Shown here piece after piece: positions 36,601 to 48,000 of a stretch of 51,840 bases of DNA (within the stretch, counting starts at the first letter, position 1; each line of letters begins with the position of its first letter). Source of the stretch: Acanthaster planci. Taxonomy: Eukaryota > Echinodermata > Asteroidea > Valvatida > Acanthasteridae. The stretch is from the NCBI RefSeq assembly GCF_001949145.1, contig NW_019091627.1, positions 137,139 to 188,978 on the forward strand, read 5' to 3'. The position numbers and the translations under genes were made by a program. The notes beneath the pieces were generated by a model. The model worked only from the letters and a program-made list of their open reading frames with translations, had not been told where the DNA came from and searched no databases.

Positions 36601-37132
36601 TGTATAATATTGATTAAACACCACCGTGTTAAGGTTAAAAACAGCATAAGCGTGACATCCACGTCGACTGTTAAAAGGGAAATAGCCCCACCAACGACAG
36701 CTAAACATAAAACGATCAAGTAAAACATTAGGTTATGTTACTAAACTCGTCAAAATCTGACAGCTTATTAGATTACAGTTTTGTAGGGCTGTAAAAAACC
36801 TTCAAATTTTTATGAGAGCAGTGTCGCTGAAGGGAATACTAAACTTTTTCTTACTATTAAAAAATACATTTACGGGGTAGAGGAGAAATGAAACTACACC
36901 AAAGACATGTTTGGTTACAGCGTACAATGTAAACAATACGCTGACAATAATTCTCCTGCTTGATTGTATTTAGTACGTTCTATAGGTAGGCCTATACACT
37001 CGCGCAAACTGAAATATCGAGCGCGCATGAAATACACACAGTTCAATGGGCTCTAATTCTTCCGGAATTTACCTATCTGAGTTTAAGAATAGAAGAACTA
37101 AAGAAAAAAATCTGGTAAAAGTCGTCCCATAG
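33656..37132. other. Stretch without a recognised gene
   Basis: Contains a compact palindrome GGGGCGAA-A-TTCGCCCC at 33893-33909, a strand-asymmetric A/C-rich stretch at about 34860-35080, and a GC-rich island at 35630-35810 holding a GTAAGT. No coding frame is convincing. Confidence 0.4.
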
Positions 37133-37314
37133 TGAATATTGTTGGAAGAGGGCTCCCCGCGCAATGTCCAGAAAACAGGGGGAAAACGCATGCTGGCGCT
37201 ACACTGTTCAGTGTACACGATTTTGAAGTGATATGCGATTTGCTTATTGTGTGCCGGATGAAAACAATGACACCAATGAGAGAGTCAACATTTATGGCGG
37301 CAGATATGAATCCT
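37133..37314 (+). CDS. Possible internal exon of an unidentified gene
   Basis: GTCGTCCCATAG (AG at 37131-37132) is followed by two bases and 60 open codons ending at CCT|GTAAGC, a usable donor. The peptide contains NIVGRGLPAQCPENRGKTH, then GATLFSVHDFEVICDLLIVC and MKTMTPMRESTFMAADMNP. Codon use is more balanced than in the surrounding AT-rich DNA. The acceptor tract is only moderate and I do not recognise the protein. Confidence 0.22.
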
Positions 37315-38031
37315 GTAAGCGTTCAAGTGGTTCCAAATATATGAGGGTTTTGTACCACAGTCTTAGCTCGGAAGTTGCCCTTACGACCTCAGTATAGAAG
37401 ATACTTCACTGGGTGTGTGGTGATATTTTGAGAGTTAAATTCTATACTGGCTGACACTGCCGTCGCATTAGCTAAAGCCTGGATGACACTTGAAATGTAT
37501 AAAGGTAATAGAATTTTTTTCTAATCAGTCAATTAGAGTCGAACGAAATATCGCAGTTCATGATATTAGAAGCAGATTCATAAAGAGTAAAAACAAAGCT
37601 TCAAATGTCGCCATGAACAACTGTTAGAAAAAGACTGATTGCTAAATTTGGAATGTGGATTTCGCTGAATCTTGGATTTATACCAACCCTGAGAAATAAA
37701 CTCCCCTCGACGCTCTCAGTCCTGAATTCTAAAGTTTTCAAATAAAAAAAAAATTATCACGAATCTCAAGGGTAAGGTGTAACTGCTGGAAAGCGCTAAA
37801 AATACACTGTAATATTCATTGGTCCTTTACTATGACAGAATGTGGATGGTTATGAACAGAACTAGTGAATATTGTCATTTCAAATCCATATTATCCAGTG
37901 TCGTCAGCATAAAAATATATGCGTCAACGACAATTATAATTGAACACATGGGGATTCGCAACACCACACTGTTAAAATTAATTGATCACCTGGGAAAAAT
38001 AGAGGAAAGAAAACATTTTCTGAAGCATATC

Positions 38032-38285
38032 GACAGGAATTTGATATATCAAATCAGTGCTCTGAAATATATGATTGCCAAGCTTTCAGTAACCGATTAT
38101 CTTCTTCAGGGCAAGCAGATTCAGTTGAGAACTTATTCTGAGCAGATTCAGATTAAGAACTGAATCTGCCTGACCTGAAGAAGGTACTCAGATACCGAAA
38201 GCTCGGCAATCACATATTTCAGAGCACTGATTTGATATTATATTCTTGTCGTTATTCCGATCACGGTGCTACGCAGCCCTTCCAT
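38032..38285. mobile_element. 254-bp palindromic insertion, Penelope-like terminal repeat
   Basis: Left arm (about 38032-38133) and right arm (about 38157-38270) are inverted copies. Each contains ATCAAATCAGTGCTCTGAAA, TGATTGCC, AGCTTTC and CTTCTTCAGG, with differences. The insert is flanked by a near-identical 17-bp direct repeat, ATTTTCTGAAGCATATC at 38015-38031 and ATTTTCTGAAGCATGTC at 38286-38302. This is a long target-site duplication with one difference. The motif CTGAAGAAGG ... CCGAAAGCTC is typical of terminal repeats of Penelope-like retroelements. No reverse transcriptase or endonuclease is present, so it is a terminal-repeat-only copy. Confidence 0.6.
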
Positions 38286-38302
38286 ATTTTCTGAAGCATG
38301 TC

Positions 38303-40450
38303 TACTTCAAGTGTTTTGGATTCACCCCTTAATTTGGGAGCCACATGGTTTTCTAAAACTGACAGGCAAATGCTGTGGTTCAACATCGTAACATTTTCAA
38401 ATGACATACTTGAACTTACACCATCAATTACAGCCAAAGCAAGAAGCCAATTAAGCGTCCGTACGTGGGTACATACAAAGGCCTGTTTTTACCCACATAA
38501 CAACTGACCAGCATGCCGGGACTGGAGGGGATTCAGAGTTTGTGTACCATGCACAGAACAACACCAATGATGATTGAAATTTGAAGTACGAGGTTCAAGA
38601 GGTGAACCATGAGTTTGAAAGTGGACTTTAATTTAATAGTTGGACCCACCACTTTTTAGACCTCATTCAAGCTGAGCTGTTTTGGACCATGGGGCTGCAT
38701 AATGAAACACTCAACATAAATTATGTGTGAAGTTTTTAACAAACAATGCACAGAGCGCGCCAATGGGAAAAATTTGACATGGGGTGGACCATTTCCTTAT
38801 TGTGTGTAGTCTTAGTCTCACATAACCTTGCCGAAAACAAACATGTTTTTGATAGTCCTACACAAGCAATTCTGGCAAGGAGGCTGATGAATTATTAATT
38901 ACTTTTTAAAGAGTATAGATTTTTTAGGATTATTTATTAACAATCTGAAAGACCGAAAAACTAGTCACATTAGTTCCTGCATTGAAATGTTAATAATGCA
39001 TTAATATGACATTGATCACGGGTTTCCCGCCTTCCATGTTGCAATCTTTATTGACCTTTCTTACTGCACTAAAATCGTGCACTTTAATTTAATACACACA
39101 CACATTATAGTCAACCCAATTCTTTCTTTATCATTTTACCGATCACTCACTGGATTAATTTAAACCTGACCTCGCGAATGTCTAGGATTTCTTGCTCAGA
39201 GATGCGTCACTTCTTTATTTTGCCAGATTTCAAAGATTTTTGAAAATAATCCTCTACGTCAATTCTTTAAGACAGTAAAACGTATCAACTTCAAAGTTTC
39301 CACCCAACGGCATGATGATGTCTCTTTTAGTTCTTTATGTGTGAGGGTGTGTGAGTATTTTTTTTCCTATTTTTCAAAGAGATAGTAAATTTTTAAGGCA
39401 AGAATGCGTCAGCAGTGACGTTATAATTATGTGTTCATTTCTCACATAACATGACCTACAGAACTACACATCCAACCAGCAAGCGTGTTATAGACAAAGT
39501 TGTATTGCAAGTAAAATAGTACCAACGATTTGTGAATAAAGTTTCGTTTCATGTGACTCAATCTTGATCTAGTAATGGAGCAAGTAGAGTTTATTCTTTG
39601 TATTTTGAAATAGGTTAGTCATACTTGCATGGAAGGAGACCAGAGATTATCAACTAGAAGACATCAGCATTCTGTGCCATTACAAATTACGAAGACGACA
39701 TCTCTTGATTGTAAATGAAGCTGTTCTTTATCACAAATCATAAATATTATTATTATTTATCGATTCCTTTTGGCCGAGAGCCTGATGTGGAGTGAGTAAC
39801 GCAGATGTAACTCTTACGGTTTCATTCGTGATTACTTTGATTACTATTTTATAGACACTAACTTTCATACATGGCGATTATTTACCCAAGTATCGTCGGA
39901 TAATCATGCTCGATGCGATCAGTGAGTCCGTAGAATTTGTTGAGTTAATTGTAAGACCAAAATTTACATCGGTATAACCGTTTTCTTTGTCATATTGCTT
40001 AGCATGTGCCGTGCGCCCCATTCTCATACAACCCATCCCTATTTCTTAGCAACCAGACCCCTCCCCCGCACAATCCCTCTCTCTATCTAGTCGGAACCCG
40101 TGGCGCGTTGGCTGCAGATGTACTATAATTACGCAACGTTCCCATGAAGACAGTTTGTTTTGAGAATTAAAAATGATGGAAATGCCGTCATGGTAATTTA
40201 ACTTTGACAAAAGTCATAATGACGTCAAACTAGTAGTGTTTGGTAATCTTAACTAAGCTTAAGGTTTTCCGTCAAAGCTTGAAAGTCGTTTTGCGATTTC
40301 TCTTGAAGGCTTTAGTTGTGCAGGGAGTAAAAACTCCACAGTGGACATCATCCCTGAAAACTTGAACCAAAACGTTCTAAAATACTATCAAAACTATGGT
40401 TATTGCATTATCGGCCTCATAGGGTTATTACATTATTAGTTGGTTTGAGC
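38303..40450. other. Stretch without a recognised gene
   Basis: A short (CA)n at about 39092 and a TTA-rich tract at 39745-39760. Reading frames are all short and nothing is recognisable. Confidence 0.5.
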
Positions 40451-40612
40451 AGTGACGTGAATTTGTGCCAAAAATTGGGGGGATGGGAAAGGGGGGGGGA
40501 GACTTTCCCGACCATGGAAAAATGAAAGCGGGGAGGGGGAACGACGCCATATGACTCTATACAGAGGTCAGAGTTCATGATATTGATGTACATCTGTAAT
40601 GTGTATTCAAAT
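40451..40612 (+). repeat. G-rich dispersed repeat, copy 2
   Basis: This is the partner of 10471-10633. Shared blocks in the same order are AATTTGTGCCA, a G-rich stretch (nine G at 40491-40499), CCCGACCATGG, AGCGGGGAGGGGG, GACGCCATATGACTCTATAC, AGTTCATGATATTGATGTAC and TCTGTAATGTGTATTC. Divergence is high, so the family is old. No terminal repeats or coding capacity are visible. Confidence 0.6.
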
Positions 40613-41583
40613 GAAATATTGTTTTCCTTTTTAGAGTGATATTGTATGCATTTTAATGGTTGGAAGTCTAAAAATTCTTAACAAACCGCTTTAATATTTG
40701 GTTCACAACGAAAAATTGGTTGGGGGACGATTCAATAGCCAATCCCCCACAAAAAGTGGAGGATATGTACCCCTATCCCTTCGGGATTTGTGCCCTTAGC
40801 TTGACGTCTTTACATTTTTAGCCAATTTTATTACAGTTACATTATCAGACAATTATTACATTACATTTGGGCCGAAAGAGCCCAAAGGAGTATTTGTAGA
40901 TGAGTCTGATAAGTGTAGGTGAAGATTATAAGTCGATGGAACACTGCCAAGCATTGGCCTTGATGGTTGCAGATAACACCCATGTCTTCAGCAGGCCTAC
41001 TCATGTTTTAAGTACGTAGTGTATTCTTTGCTTCTAAAAACCAGGCCAATGAGAAGGAACTTTCCGAAACTGGTCCCTTTTCGACACTGTGTTCGTGACC
41101 ACCCAGTCTGACTACCCACCGTTGTTACAAACGGTGCTTTTAAAGCACACTCACCGTACAAAGTTCATGGGTCATGCACAATAACAGCTGTGTTGGCCAC
41201 CGTCAATTGAAAGTGAGGTTAACTTTTTATTTTTGGAGCATTAGAGTAATATAGCAGTAACGAAATAAAACGTCTTTACAAAGTCATTCTAGTTTATGTT
41301 TAGAATTATATAAACTTTGTGACAGGTTACATCTTATTGTTTAAGCCACAAATAAAAAAATAAAAATAAAAAAATTAAAACGGGAAAAAAACAAACAAAA
41401 AACTGAAAGTGGGGCTTGGAACCTAAAACAGTCTGGCACCATCCCATAAATAGATTGCCTTGAGTATGACAGATTAAGGGAACAAGATAAAATATGGCTT
41501 CCCAATGAGTAAGGTCTACAGCTACCTAAATTAACGGCTTCAAGATGCTGGGTAAAAAAAAGGAAAGGAGTGAAGTCGAGCTG
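40613..41583. other. Stretch without a recognised gene
   Basis: The text just after the G-rich repeat (CCAATCCCCCAC, CCCTATCCCTTCGGG) may still belong to that repeat. 41347-41402 is A-rich low-complexity sequence. No gene is supported. Confidence 0.45.
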
Positions 41584-41656
41584 GCTTGTGTAATGTAGTG
41601 GGTAAGGGAAAGTATTAGTATCGAGGATGTCCTATGTTCGAATGCCAATCAATTTC
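41584..41656 (+). repeat. Degenerate tRNA-derived SINE head
   Basis: TAATGTAGTGGG (A box, one mismatch) at 41591-41602 and GTTCGAATGCC (B box, one mismatch) at 41636-41646 have starts 45 bases apart, the tRNA spacing. The acceptor stem no longer pairs. It is an old tRNA-derived SINE or a tRNA pseudogene, of a different tRNA type from the one at 5.5 kb. Confidence 0.35.
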
Positions 41657-41845
41657 GAAAAGCTTCCTCAATGGAGAAAACTCTCACTTTGACCTCACTT
41701 CCCTCTTAGTATGGTACCCGTATCAAAAAAATAATACTACTTCCTGCAGTTTCTGAATATTTGCTTTTTGGTCTGGATTTTTTGCCATGGTTGGTCCTAT
41801 AATATTTTCATTTTGTTGTCAGAGATTCTGTAGAAAGTGCGAGCG

Positions 41846-41868
41846 TTTTTTTTTTTTTTTTTTTTTTT
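41846..41868. repeat. Poly-T tract (23)
   Basis: An uninterrupted run of T lies 190 bases past the SINE head at 41584. It could be the reversed tail of a retroposed copy, but no body was identified. Confidence 0.8.
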
Positions 41869-42474
41869 GATTAACTGAAAAAAGTGGACTGGAGTACTCC
41901 CTGATGCCATCCAACGGTTTTAATGGATTGAAACCCATAGTACTGAGAACTACAATATCAACCTGAGGTAGAATTAATATGAAGTTCTTGGGCTGCGTCT
42001 TTAGGAAAATGGCATTTGTCCCAATGGCCGTTTCAATCTGTTACTTTTCTGTGCCAGTGCCTGTTCTGTTGAACGTCTTTAGCTTTTTGCTTTCACACTT
42101 GATTACTCGAAGAAGTGTTGGCAGTGAAGGCCAGTGCCCCCTTGAAATTTAGAAATGTACACAACCTTCGCACAAGCTACATTTCTTCGGCTTTGGTTGC
42201 TCCCTGAAACAGGTGCATCCCCCCACACGAAATTTCAGCCTCGTGACGCCAGTGACTGGAAGACAGACAACAGAAATTCAGTGACTTTAGGAGAAGTTGT
42301 TGTTGACTTTCGAAGCTTACTCTTGATTGGTTCAATAGATTTACTGGTGAAGCTCATCTGGTATATGATCTTATTATTGAGATTTATTATTGTGGTTGCG
42401 AAGGAGGCACCCATCAGCATACCATATAACTGTGGCAGGACCTCAATGACATGCAAGTAAGAAAGCTTTTACCG

Positions 42475-42880
42475 CGACACAAGGACACTCCGCAGGATTG
42501 CTGGTGAGGAGACCTCCATCGTGACGTGTTATACCTGTGGGGGATGGTCCCAGGCCAACAGCATTGCATTGTAAGACAAGGATATACTCACAGATTTTCC
42601 AATGAGGAGGAAACCATGGCCTAAGGAACACGCTGTTGTCTGTGGCCTACCAAATTGCATCGCGACCCAATGGGAAGACTCCCATCATAACCTCGGGAGA
42701 TCACTGCTCAGTGGCAAGGATTCAATTGTGGCCTAAGGGCACTCGCTGAATTGCTGGTGAGAAGGCTTCCATTGTGACCCAATTGAAAGTACTATGTCTA
42801 ACCAACTTGAAGGCGACCGATGTGAAGACTAAGTACCCACATTTTGCCCGTCGAGGCTTTCATCGTGATGACCCATATAG
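42475..42880 (+). repeat. Decayed tandem array, units of about 110-140 bp
   Basis: Related segments recur. GGACACTCCGCAGGATTGCT with GGTGAGGAGACCTCCATCG (42483) matches GGGCACTCGCTGAATTGCTG with GTGAGAAGGCTTCCATTG (42738). GGCCTAAGGAACACGCTG (42618) matches GGCCTAAGGGCACTCGCTG (42730). Further weak cores GAGGCTTTCATCGTGATGACC (within 42850-42873) and GAGGGCTTCCATTAC (about 43100) extend it. The core word is GGCTTCCATYGTGACCCAAT. Confidence 0.45.
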
Positions 42881-43455
42881 ATCCGGGGAGGATTTAGAGT
42901 GAAAAAACTCTATACATTTAGATTATTGTAATAGTTAGAGTATTAGGAGCCACCTCCGGTGAAAACTCAGGTAAATCTCGTACTATTCGAGTGAATAAAT
43001 TTCATTTGAATTCGTCTTGTCTCTATAATTTAAGCCAGTAAGGAAGGGAGGTGGAGGATTTTCATTCGATGATTTAGAGTGAAGAGTACGTTTGCCGCTG
43101 AGGGCTTCCATTACAATTCATACAAGATTGGTACTTATGCTCATGCTATTATAACTCCATGGTCTAACAGTTTACATAACATTGACACTTTAATCTGTTT
43201 TGTAAATCTGTAGAAACTGTAAAACGCCAAATTAGTTCTTTTTGGTTGATCATGATTTGTCAGGAAGCGGTCGTGCATGCCATGTCGTCACTTGAGTCTC
43301 GAGTTTGATTTAAGGAATGGAAAGAGCTAATGATGGCGTTACATGCGCAATGGGAACAATCACTGGATCTTTAAAGACAGTAACTTCGCTGATATGGTCC
43401 TTTGGTCAGATTTTACAGTTTGCGTGGCGGAGATAGCAATATAGCAACTTTTTTG

Positions 43456-43585
43456 CAGTGAAAGCATGTGATAAATCTCTTTTGTGAGCACGTGTGGTTC
43501 TGATAAGAACCGGGGAGGGGGCTCGACGTTTCGAAAAGCTTGCCCTGTTCGTCTTCAGAAAGAGATTTATCACATGGTTTCACTG
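43456..43585. mobile_element. 130-bp hairpin, Penelope-like terminal fragment
   Basis: Arms 43456-43482 and 43559-43585 are 27-bp inverted copies with one mismatch. On the minus strand the loop reads CTGAAGACGAACAGGG, then CTTTTCGAAACGTCGAGC, then CCCCTCCCC and a perfect GGTTCT-TATC-AGAACC hairpin. CTGAAGA ... GAAACGTC is the hallmark of Penelope-like terminal repeats, where hammerhead-ribozyme-like motifs occur. No coding part of such an element is seen around it. Confidence 0.55.
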
Positions 43586-43999
43586 TAAACAACGTTCCGG
43601 TATAGTACTTGTCACATCTCAAAATTAAAATAATCAGTCTTGACAGCAGATTGTCGACGACCACTTTTGTTTAAAAACGTGATTTCAAAGATTGGGTTCG
43701 CCACTACTAAAGGATGCAAATGCCCCGAGAAAACGTATTACACTGATAACAAATTTTACGAACAGCTAGTGTGTACATCTCCGTGCTGACAGGTTGAGGG
43801 TATGGGGAATGACCACTGAACCCCCTCTACAAACGTTGACCGTGGAATTTGGGGATGCACGGCACAACATGATACTAGGGGGCTGTTCATGGTACAGTTG
43901 TAGGCTACAGTATTATGCCTACCTGCTCGCTTTTGAACTAAGCATTTAGTAGTTGGTAATTGTCGGTCTAGGAAGATAATTGAGCTGCGCCTGAGTTGG

Positions 44000-44711
44000 T
44001 CAATCAGTGGTTGACTTGCAGTGCCTGCTGTGGCTGAATATGCCAATCCTCGAGAGGCAGGCTCTGTTGCAGGTGCCGTCGGTGAAGCCTGTGCCTGGGT
44101 CCATGGGGGCTAAACCAGCTCGCTGGTGTCTGCGTCTCCTCTTCTCCCCCCACCAGGCCTCTCTCTGTTGCTTGTCAGCCAGGCAGCCCTGCCCTGACTG
44201 CCTGCCTCCAGCTGGCTCGATTGGTGGCAAGAGTTTCACAGTCTTTTGGTTTGATGTTGCTGGCCCGGAAGTCTCGCTAGCAGACGTCTTTATAGCGGAG
44301 AACTGGTCTGCCAGCAGGTCTAGAGCCGGAGGCGAGTTGCCTGTACAATAAAGTACATCCTTTGGGAGTTTGCCATCCACCATGCGGCTGACATGGCCAA
44401 GCCAATGAAGGCGACGCTGTGACAGAAGCGCAAACGTACTTGGTATACCTGTGACCTTCAGGATCTCACTGTTAAGCACATGGTCCTGCCAGGTGATGCC
44501 AAGGATCTTCCTGATGCTGTCAAGGTGGAAATCGTTGAGCCCGCGCTCTTAACGGGAAGATTAAGACCACGCCCCACTTCTGTGAAGAAGGGTGCAAACA
44601 AGAAAGGCCCGGTACACCTTCATCTTCGTGTTGGTAGTGAGCATAGAGTTGTCCGACACCCTCTTGGCTAGGGGAGCCATTGTCAATGCGTGAGTTCAGT
44701 TCAGAATCCAA
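44000..44711 (-). pseudogene. Decayed LINE, C-terminal part of ORF2
   Basis: On the minus strand several frames together spell the C-terminal part of a non-LTR retrotransposon polyprotein. In order they give KRVSDNSMLTTNTKMKVYRA, then RKILGITWQD, then TGIPSTFALLSQRRLHWLGH and VSRMVDGKLPKDVLY. A frameshift leads to SGSRPAGRPVLRYKDVC, an in-frame TAG, RDFRASNIKPKDCETLATNR and ASWRQAVRAG, then a stop. A last block in the first frame, CNRACLSRIGIFSHSRHC, is the usual terminal zinc-knuckle-like motif. The longest intact piece is 159 codons (44000-44479). These blocks belong to the endonuclease/reverse-transcriptase LINE family whose pieces are often misannotated as craniofacial development protein 2. 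At least two frameshifts and two stops show that it is dead. Confidence 0.85.
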
Positions 44712-45040
44712 AGAAAGGTTACTGTCTTAGATAGGTTGAGACTCCTTACCCTCAATTTCCTCTTCTGATATGACTGTTTAAACCACTTCTGAGCATCTTC
44801 CCGAACAACTCTTCTAGAAGAGTGACATCTATGGTGTCGAATGCCAATGAAAGACCTGAAAGTATGAGGTCAGTCATAATGCCGTATATCTGTTTGATGA
44901 ACGCAGTTTCTCTACTGTGGTGTTCCTGGTATGCTGATTAATGGAGGTCCACAAGTTGACATGTTAAAGACTGGCCTGTAATTGTTGAGGGTAATTTCGT
45001 CCACAGTTTTTTTTTCAAGAGAGGTTTGATAAGGCATTCT
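44712..45040 (-). pseudogene. Decayed LINE reverse transcriptase fragment (L2/CR1-like)
   Basis: Immediately upstream, in the same orientation, the minus strand encodes broken pieces of reverse transcriptase. These are LIKPLLKK, then (after a shift in an A run) TVDEITLNNYRPVFNMS, then AYQEHHSRETAFIKQIYG and GLSLAFDTIDVTLLEELF. They match the classic order PLLKK ... NYRPVSNL ... QSAYRxxHSTETAL ... LDLSAAFDTIDHxLL of L2/CR1-type elements. The text between blocks is shortened. It is non-functional. It may be the same element as the downstream piece or a second insertion. Confidence 0.7.
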
Positions 45041-48000
45041 ACACGACATTCTACTTCTCAAAGTACGTGATTTGAAGTTTTTATAATGTCTGTTTTTCAG
45101 TTCTATGAGATTTCTCGCTCCAATGAGTCAGAAATGCACTCAAATTCGTGTTTTTGGACGCACGTTTCCTAAGATGTAGTTAATTTTCTTTGACAGAATC
45201 CTATCATTGAGTTATTATAAATTTTGACCAGAATGTCAACGTCCCTATGTTGACGAAAAATTGGGGTTTTTTTATCCTCAGTTCCATGGTGTACATATAT
45301 ACATGTATTCGTCTTGCAGTATTTCTTTATATTGCTTTCATTTTGCCATCCATGTTAAGCAGCTATTTGAGTTGGTTTACCAGTTTGCTTGACTATGTAT
45401 TGTACGTGAATCTGAAGTACTAGCAACTTCAACAATGATCTGCATCCAAAAACAGATGATCAAAAGGTTCATATTGATGATTGCTTAAAATGAAAGAGGA
45501 ACTTATCTTTAATCATTTCTGACTTAAGAAGAACGTTTTGTGCTCTTTTGTCAGGCATTAACATTTGTGGTATCTGACATGTCTTAAATCAACAATTTAA
45601 TACATTTTGCCAACAAATTTGAATTCAGTTATCCAATTAACAAACACTATCATTCAAAATTGAGCAACCACTTAAAGCGAATGGCGAAATTCCAAATTTG
45701 GATATCTTCAAAATGAAATTGTCACGCGTGATAGCGAATTTGAAGGTGAATCATCTATCATGAATCATGGTAAGCACAGAAAGGTGCCGAATCTGGCCAC
45801 CAGAACATGAATTTGAATGCTATTTGATAGGAATTTGTTCAGGAAAAGTAACCCTTTGCCCACATCTCAAGCTGTGTGACCAGATACTGAAGCGTATTGC
45901 TATATCATTTGAATTTCAAAGCCCTTTGAAAGGTGCAACGTGTTCATACACGCAATTATTGAGTACGCCTTTTACATCCCCTGGAATCAAACAAATTCTG
46001 AGTCACCAAGGTTTACAGTAAGTGCAGTATATTAATTTCGGGATTACGCTGTGTGATATAATCTTAAACGAAAAGCAGCAAAGATTGTCATGATGATCCC
46101 ATTATCACTCTGACATGTTGACATTCCTTTTCATGTTCCCCTCATATTCTATAAATACTGTTTTTATTGCATTAATTGTTCACGTATGATTCTAATACAA
46201 CAGGAAACCACGAGGAAGTTAAATGCTAATGTGCATTGTAAGTTATTTTAAACCGGAACAAGAACCTGTGGGACTGCCAGACTGAATTTACCTATTCTGA
46301 CGTCAAATCTTAAGAATTATTTGTCGCAACACAAATGAAGTCTTAAAATCTCAAAGACGATGACGCAATTTAAACATATGAAAAACATTTTCCCCAAGAA
46401 ATGGAAGGTCTGCTCACTTAGTTCAGCTCAAGTACAAAGAGGCCACGTGGATGGACCCCGTCGGCGATAGGGAAGACACATACTGTGCTATGTATCAGCC
46501 ACCCTCGATCATGCTCGGCGGGCGCCCTTCACCGGCAATCATATTGAAATATTGCCCCTCCCCTGTTCGCAGTTCCTGTAAATAAAACAAAGAAAGCTGA
46601 GACAGCCGGCGAACAGTCGGGGTGCTATCAAGGGCCAAAGGCGCCAGGCGTCCTGATGACAATCAGAAAAAACGTGTCAGCGGAGACGCACTTGTCCATC
46701 AAATTTTATTAGTTTTTTAAAAGATGCCACTAAAGCGCATGAAGACGGAACATTTTGTAGTTCGTGCTATGCAGTTTGCCCAAAAGCAGCATGTTCAGTT
46801 TCCTTCCACACCTCAGCAAAAAAAGAAGCTTAAAGGTGCTTCGAGTCTAAAGTTGTTAAGGCTTTGCTCCACTTTTCGGGTGAATGTATTTATTTCCATC
46901 GGGAAACACCTCGACAACAAATGAGTAACTGTTACTTTGGTCGTGTGCTTTCCAGAGAATATCAAGGCAGCCTTTTCCTATGCATGACGATGTCTTCACA
47001 TATGACAATGTCATACAGCTTCACTGAAACGTTTTTGTTTCTCTTTTTTGGGGGACGGTTTTCCCTTGAAATCTTCTGTTTGTACTAAAATGTAATGGGG
47101 CTTTGGCGAGTGAATAAGGAATTTCCATGAATCCAACCCAACCTACCCACCCTCTTTATGAGTGAGATGAAAAAAAGTGTGGGAAGAGTGTGGGCGAGAG
47201 TCTTTTATGACAGACTGCGTAGGACGAGTTTCTACGACTTAAGCTGTACTGCTGACGTTTATTACGTGTACGCAAGTACTTTTTTTTTAAGGCCAACAAC
47301 GTTCCGCTTCAGAATATTTTTTCTTGCAAGGTGACTTTTATGAAGGATAGTGCACGGTGTACCGCTATCTGTAATGTAATTCGTGACCATGAAATGCGTG
47401 CTATCGACACTATAATACTTCGGAGATGTAGGTGGATATTAAAGTGATAACGAAGTAGACACATAGAGTACTGATAATATAATGCTAGCATGTCTTACTT
47501 TATTATGTCAAAGCCACTCTTGTCAGGTAATGTTGCAACAGTTGGAAGAAGTAAATTTTAGCCTTATTAATTAGAGACTCATCGCTTTGATTAGTAGAGC
47601 AATAACGTTGGTAATTTCAGTATTAAGGGACACTTTTTCGAAATATTTGTAATTTTAGAAACGATGGTAGCCCAACCCTGTATCACGAAAGCACATGCAG
47701 TTTGCTCGTCGTATGTTTTTCTTCCATTACCGTAAGGAGACATCCAATATCAGCTATGAATATATATAGCTGCACTATGGGACGGGATGACAAACAAGCG
47801 ATGCATGTTATGGAGACATCCTTTGGGGAGATGAACTGGTTAATCAGTCATAATTTCCCACCTTTATTTAACTCTTCAAAATCACTTCAGCATTTTTTAA
47901 CGTAGAGATGCATTGGAGATCTACACTGCAGTAATTCAAAAGAAAACATATTGTTGAGCTTAAAGAAAATAGCTATGAGGGCCTATTAGCTGTCGGGGTC

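Noticed and set aside
15789-36993. Enrichment of the palindrome TAGGCCTA (15.8, 21.1 and 37.0 kb)
   Set aside because: Three copies are slightly more than expected, but AGGCCT alone occurs about as often as base composition predicts.
38133-38185. Canonical hammerhead ribozyme in the palindromic insert
   Set aside because: CTGAAGA and GAAA are present, but the first stem II pair would be A-C and stem III is not evident, so a functional ribozyme is not supported.
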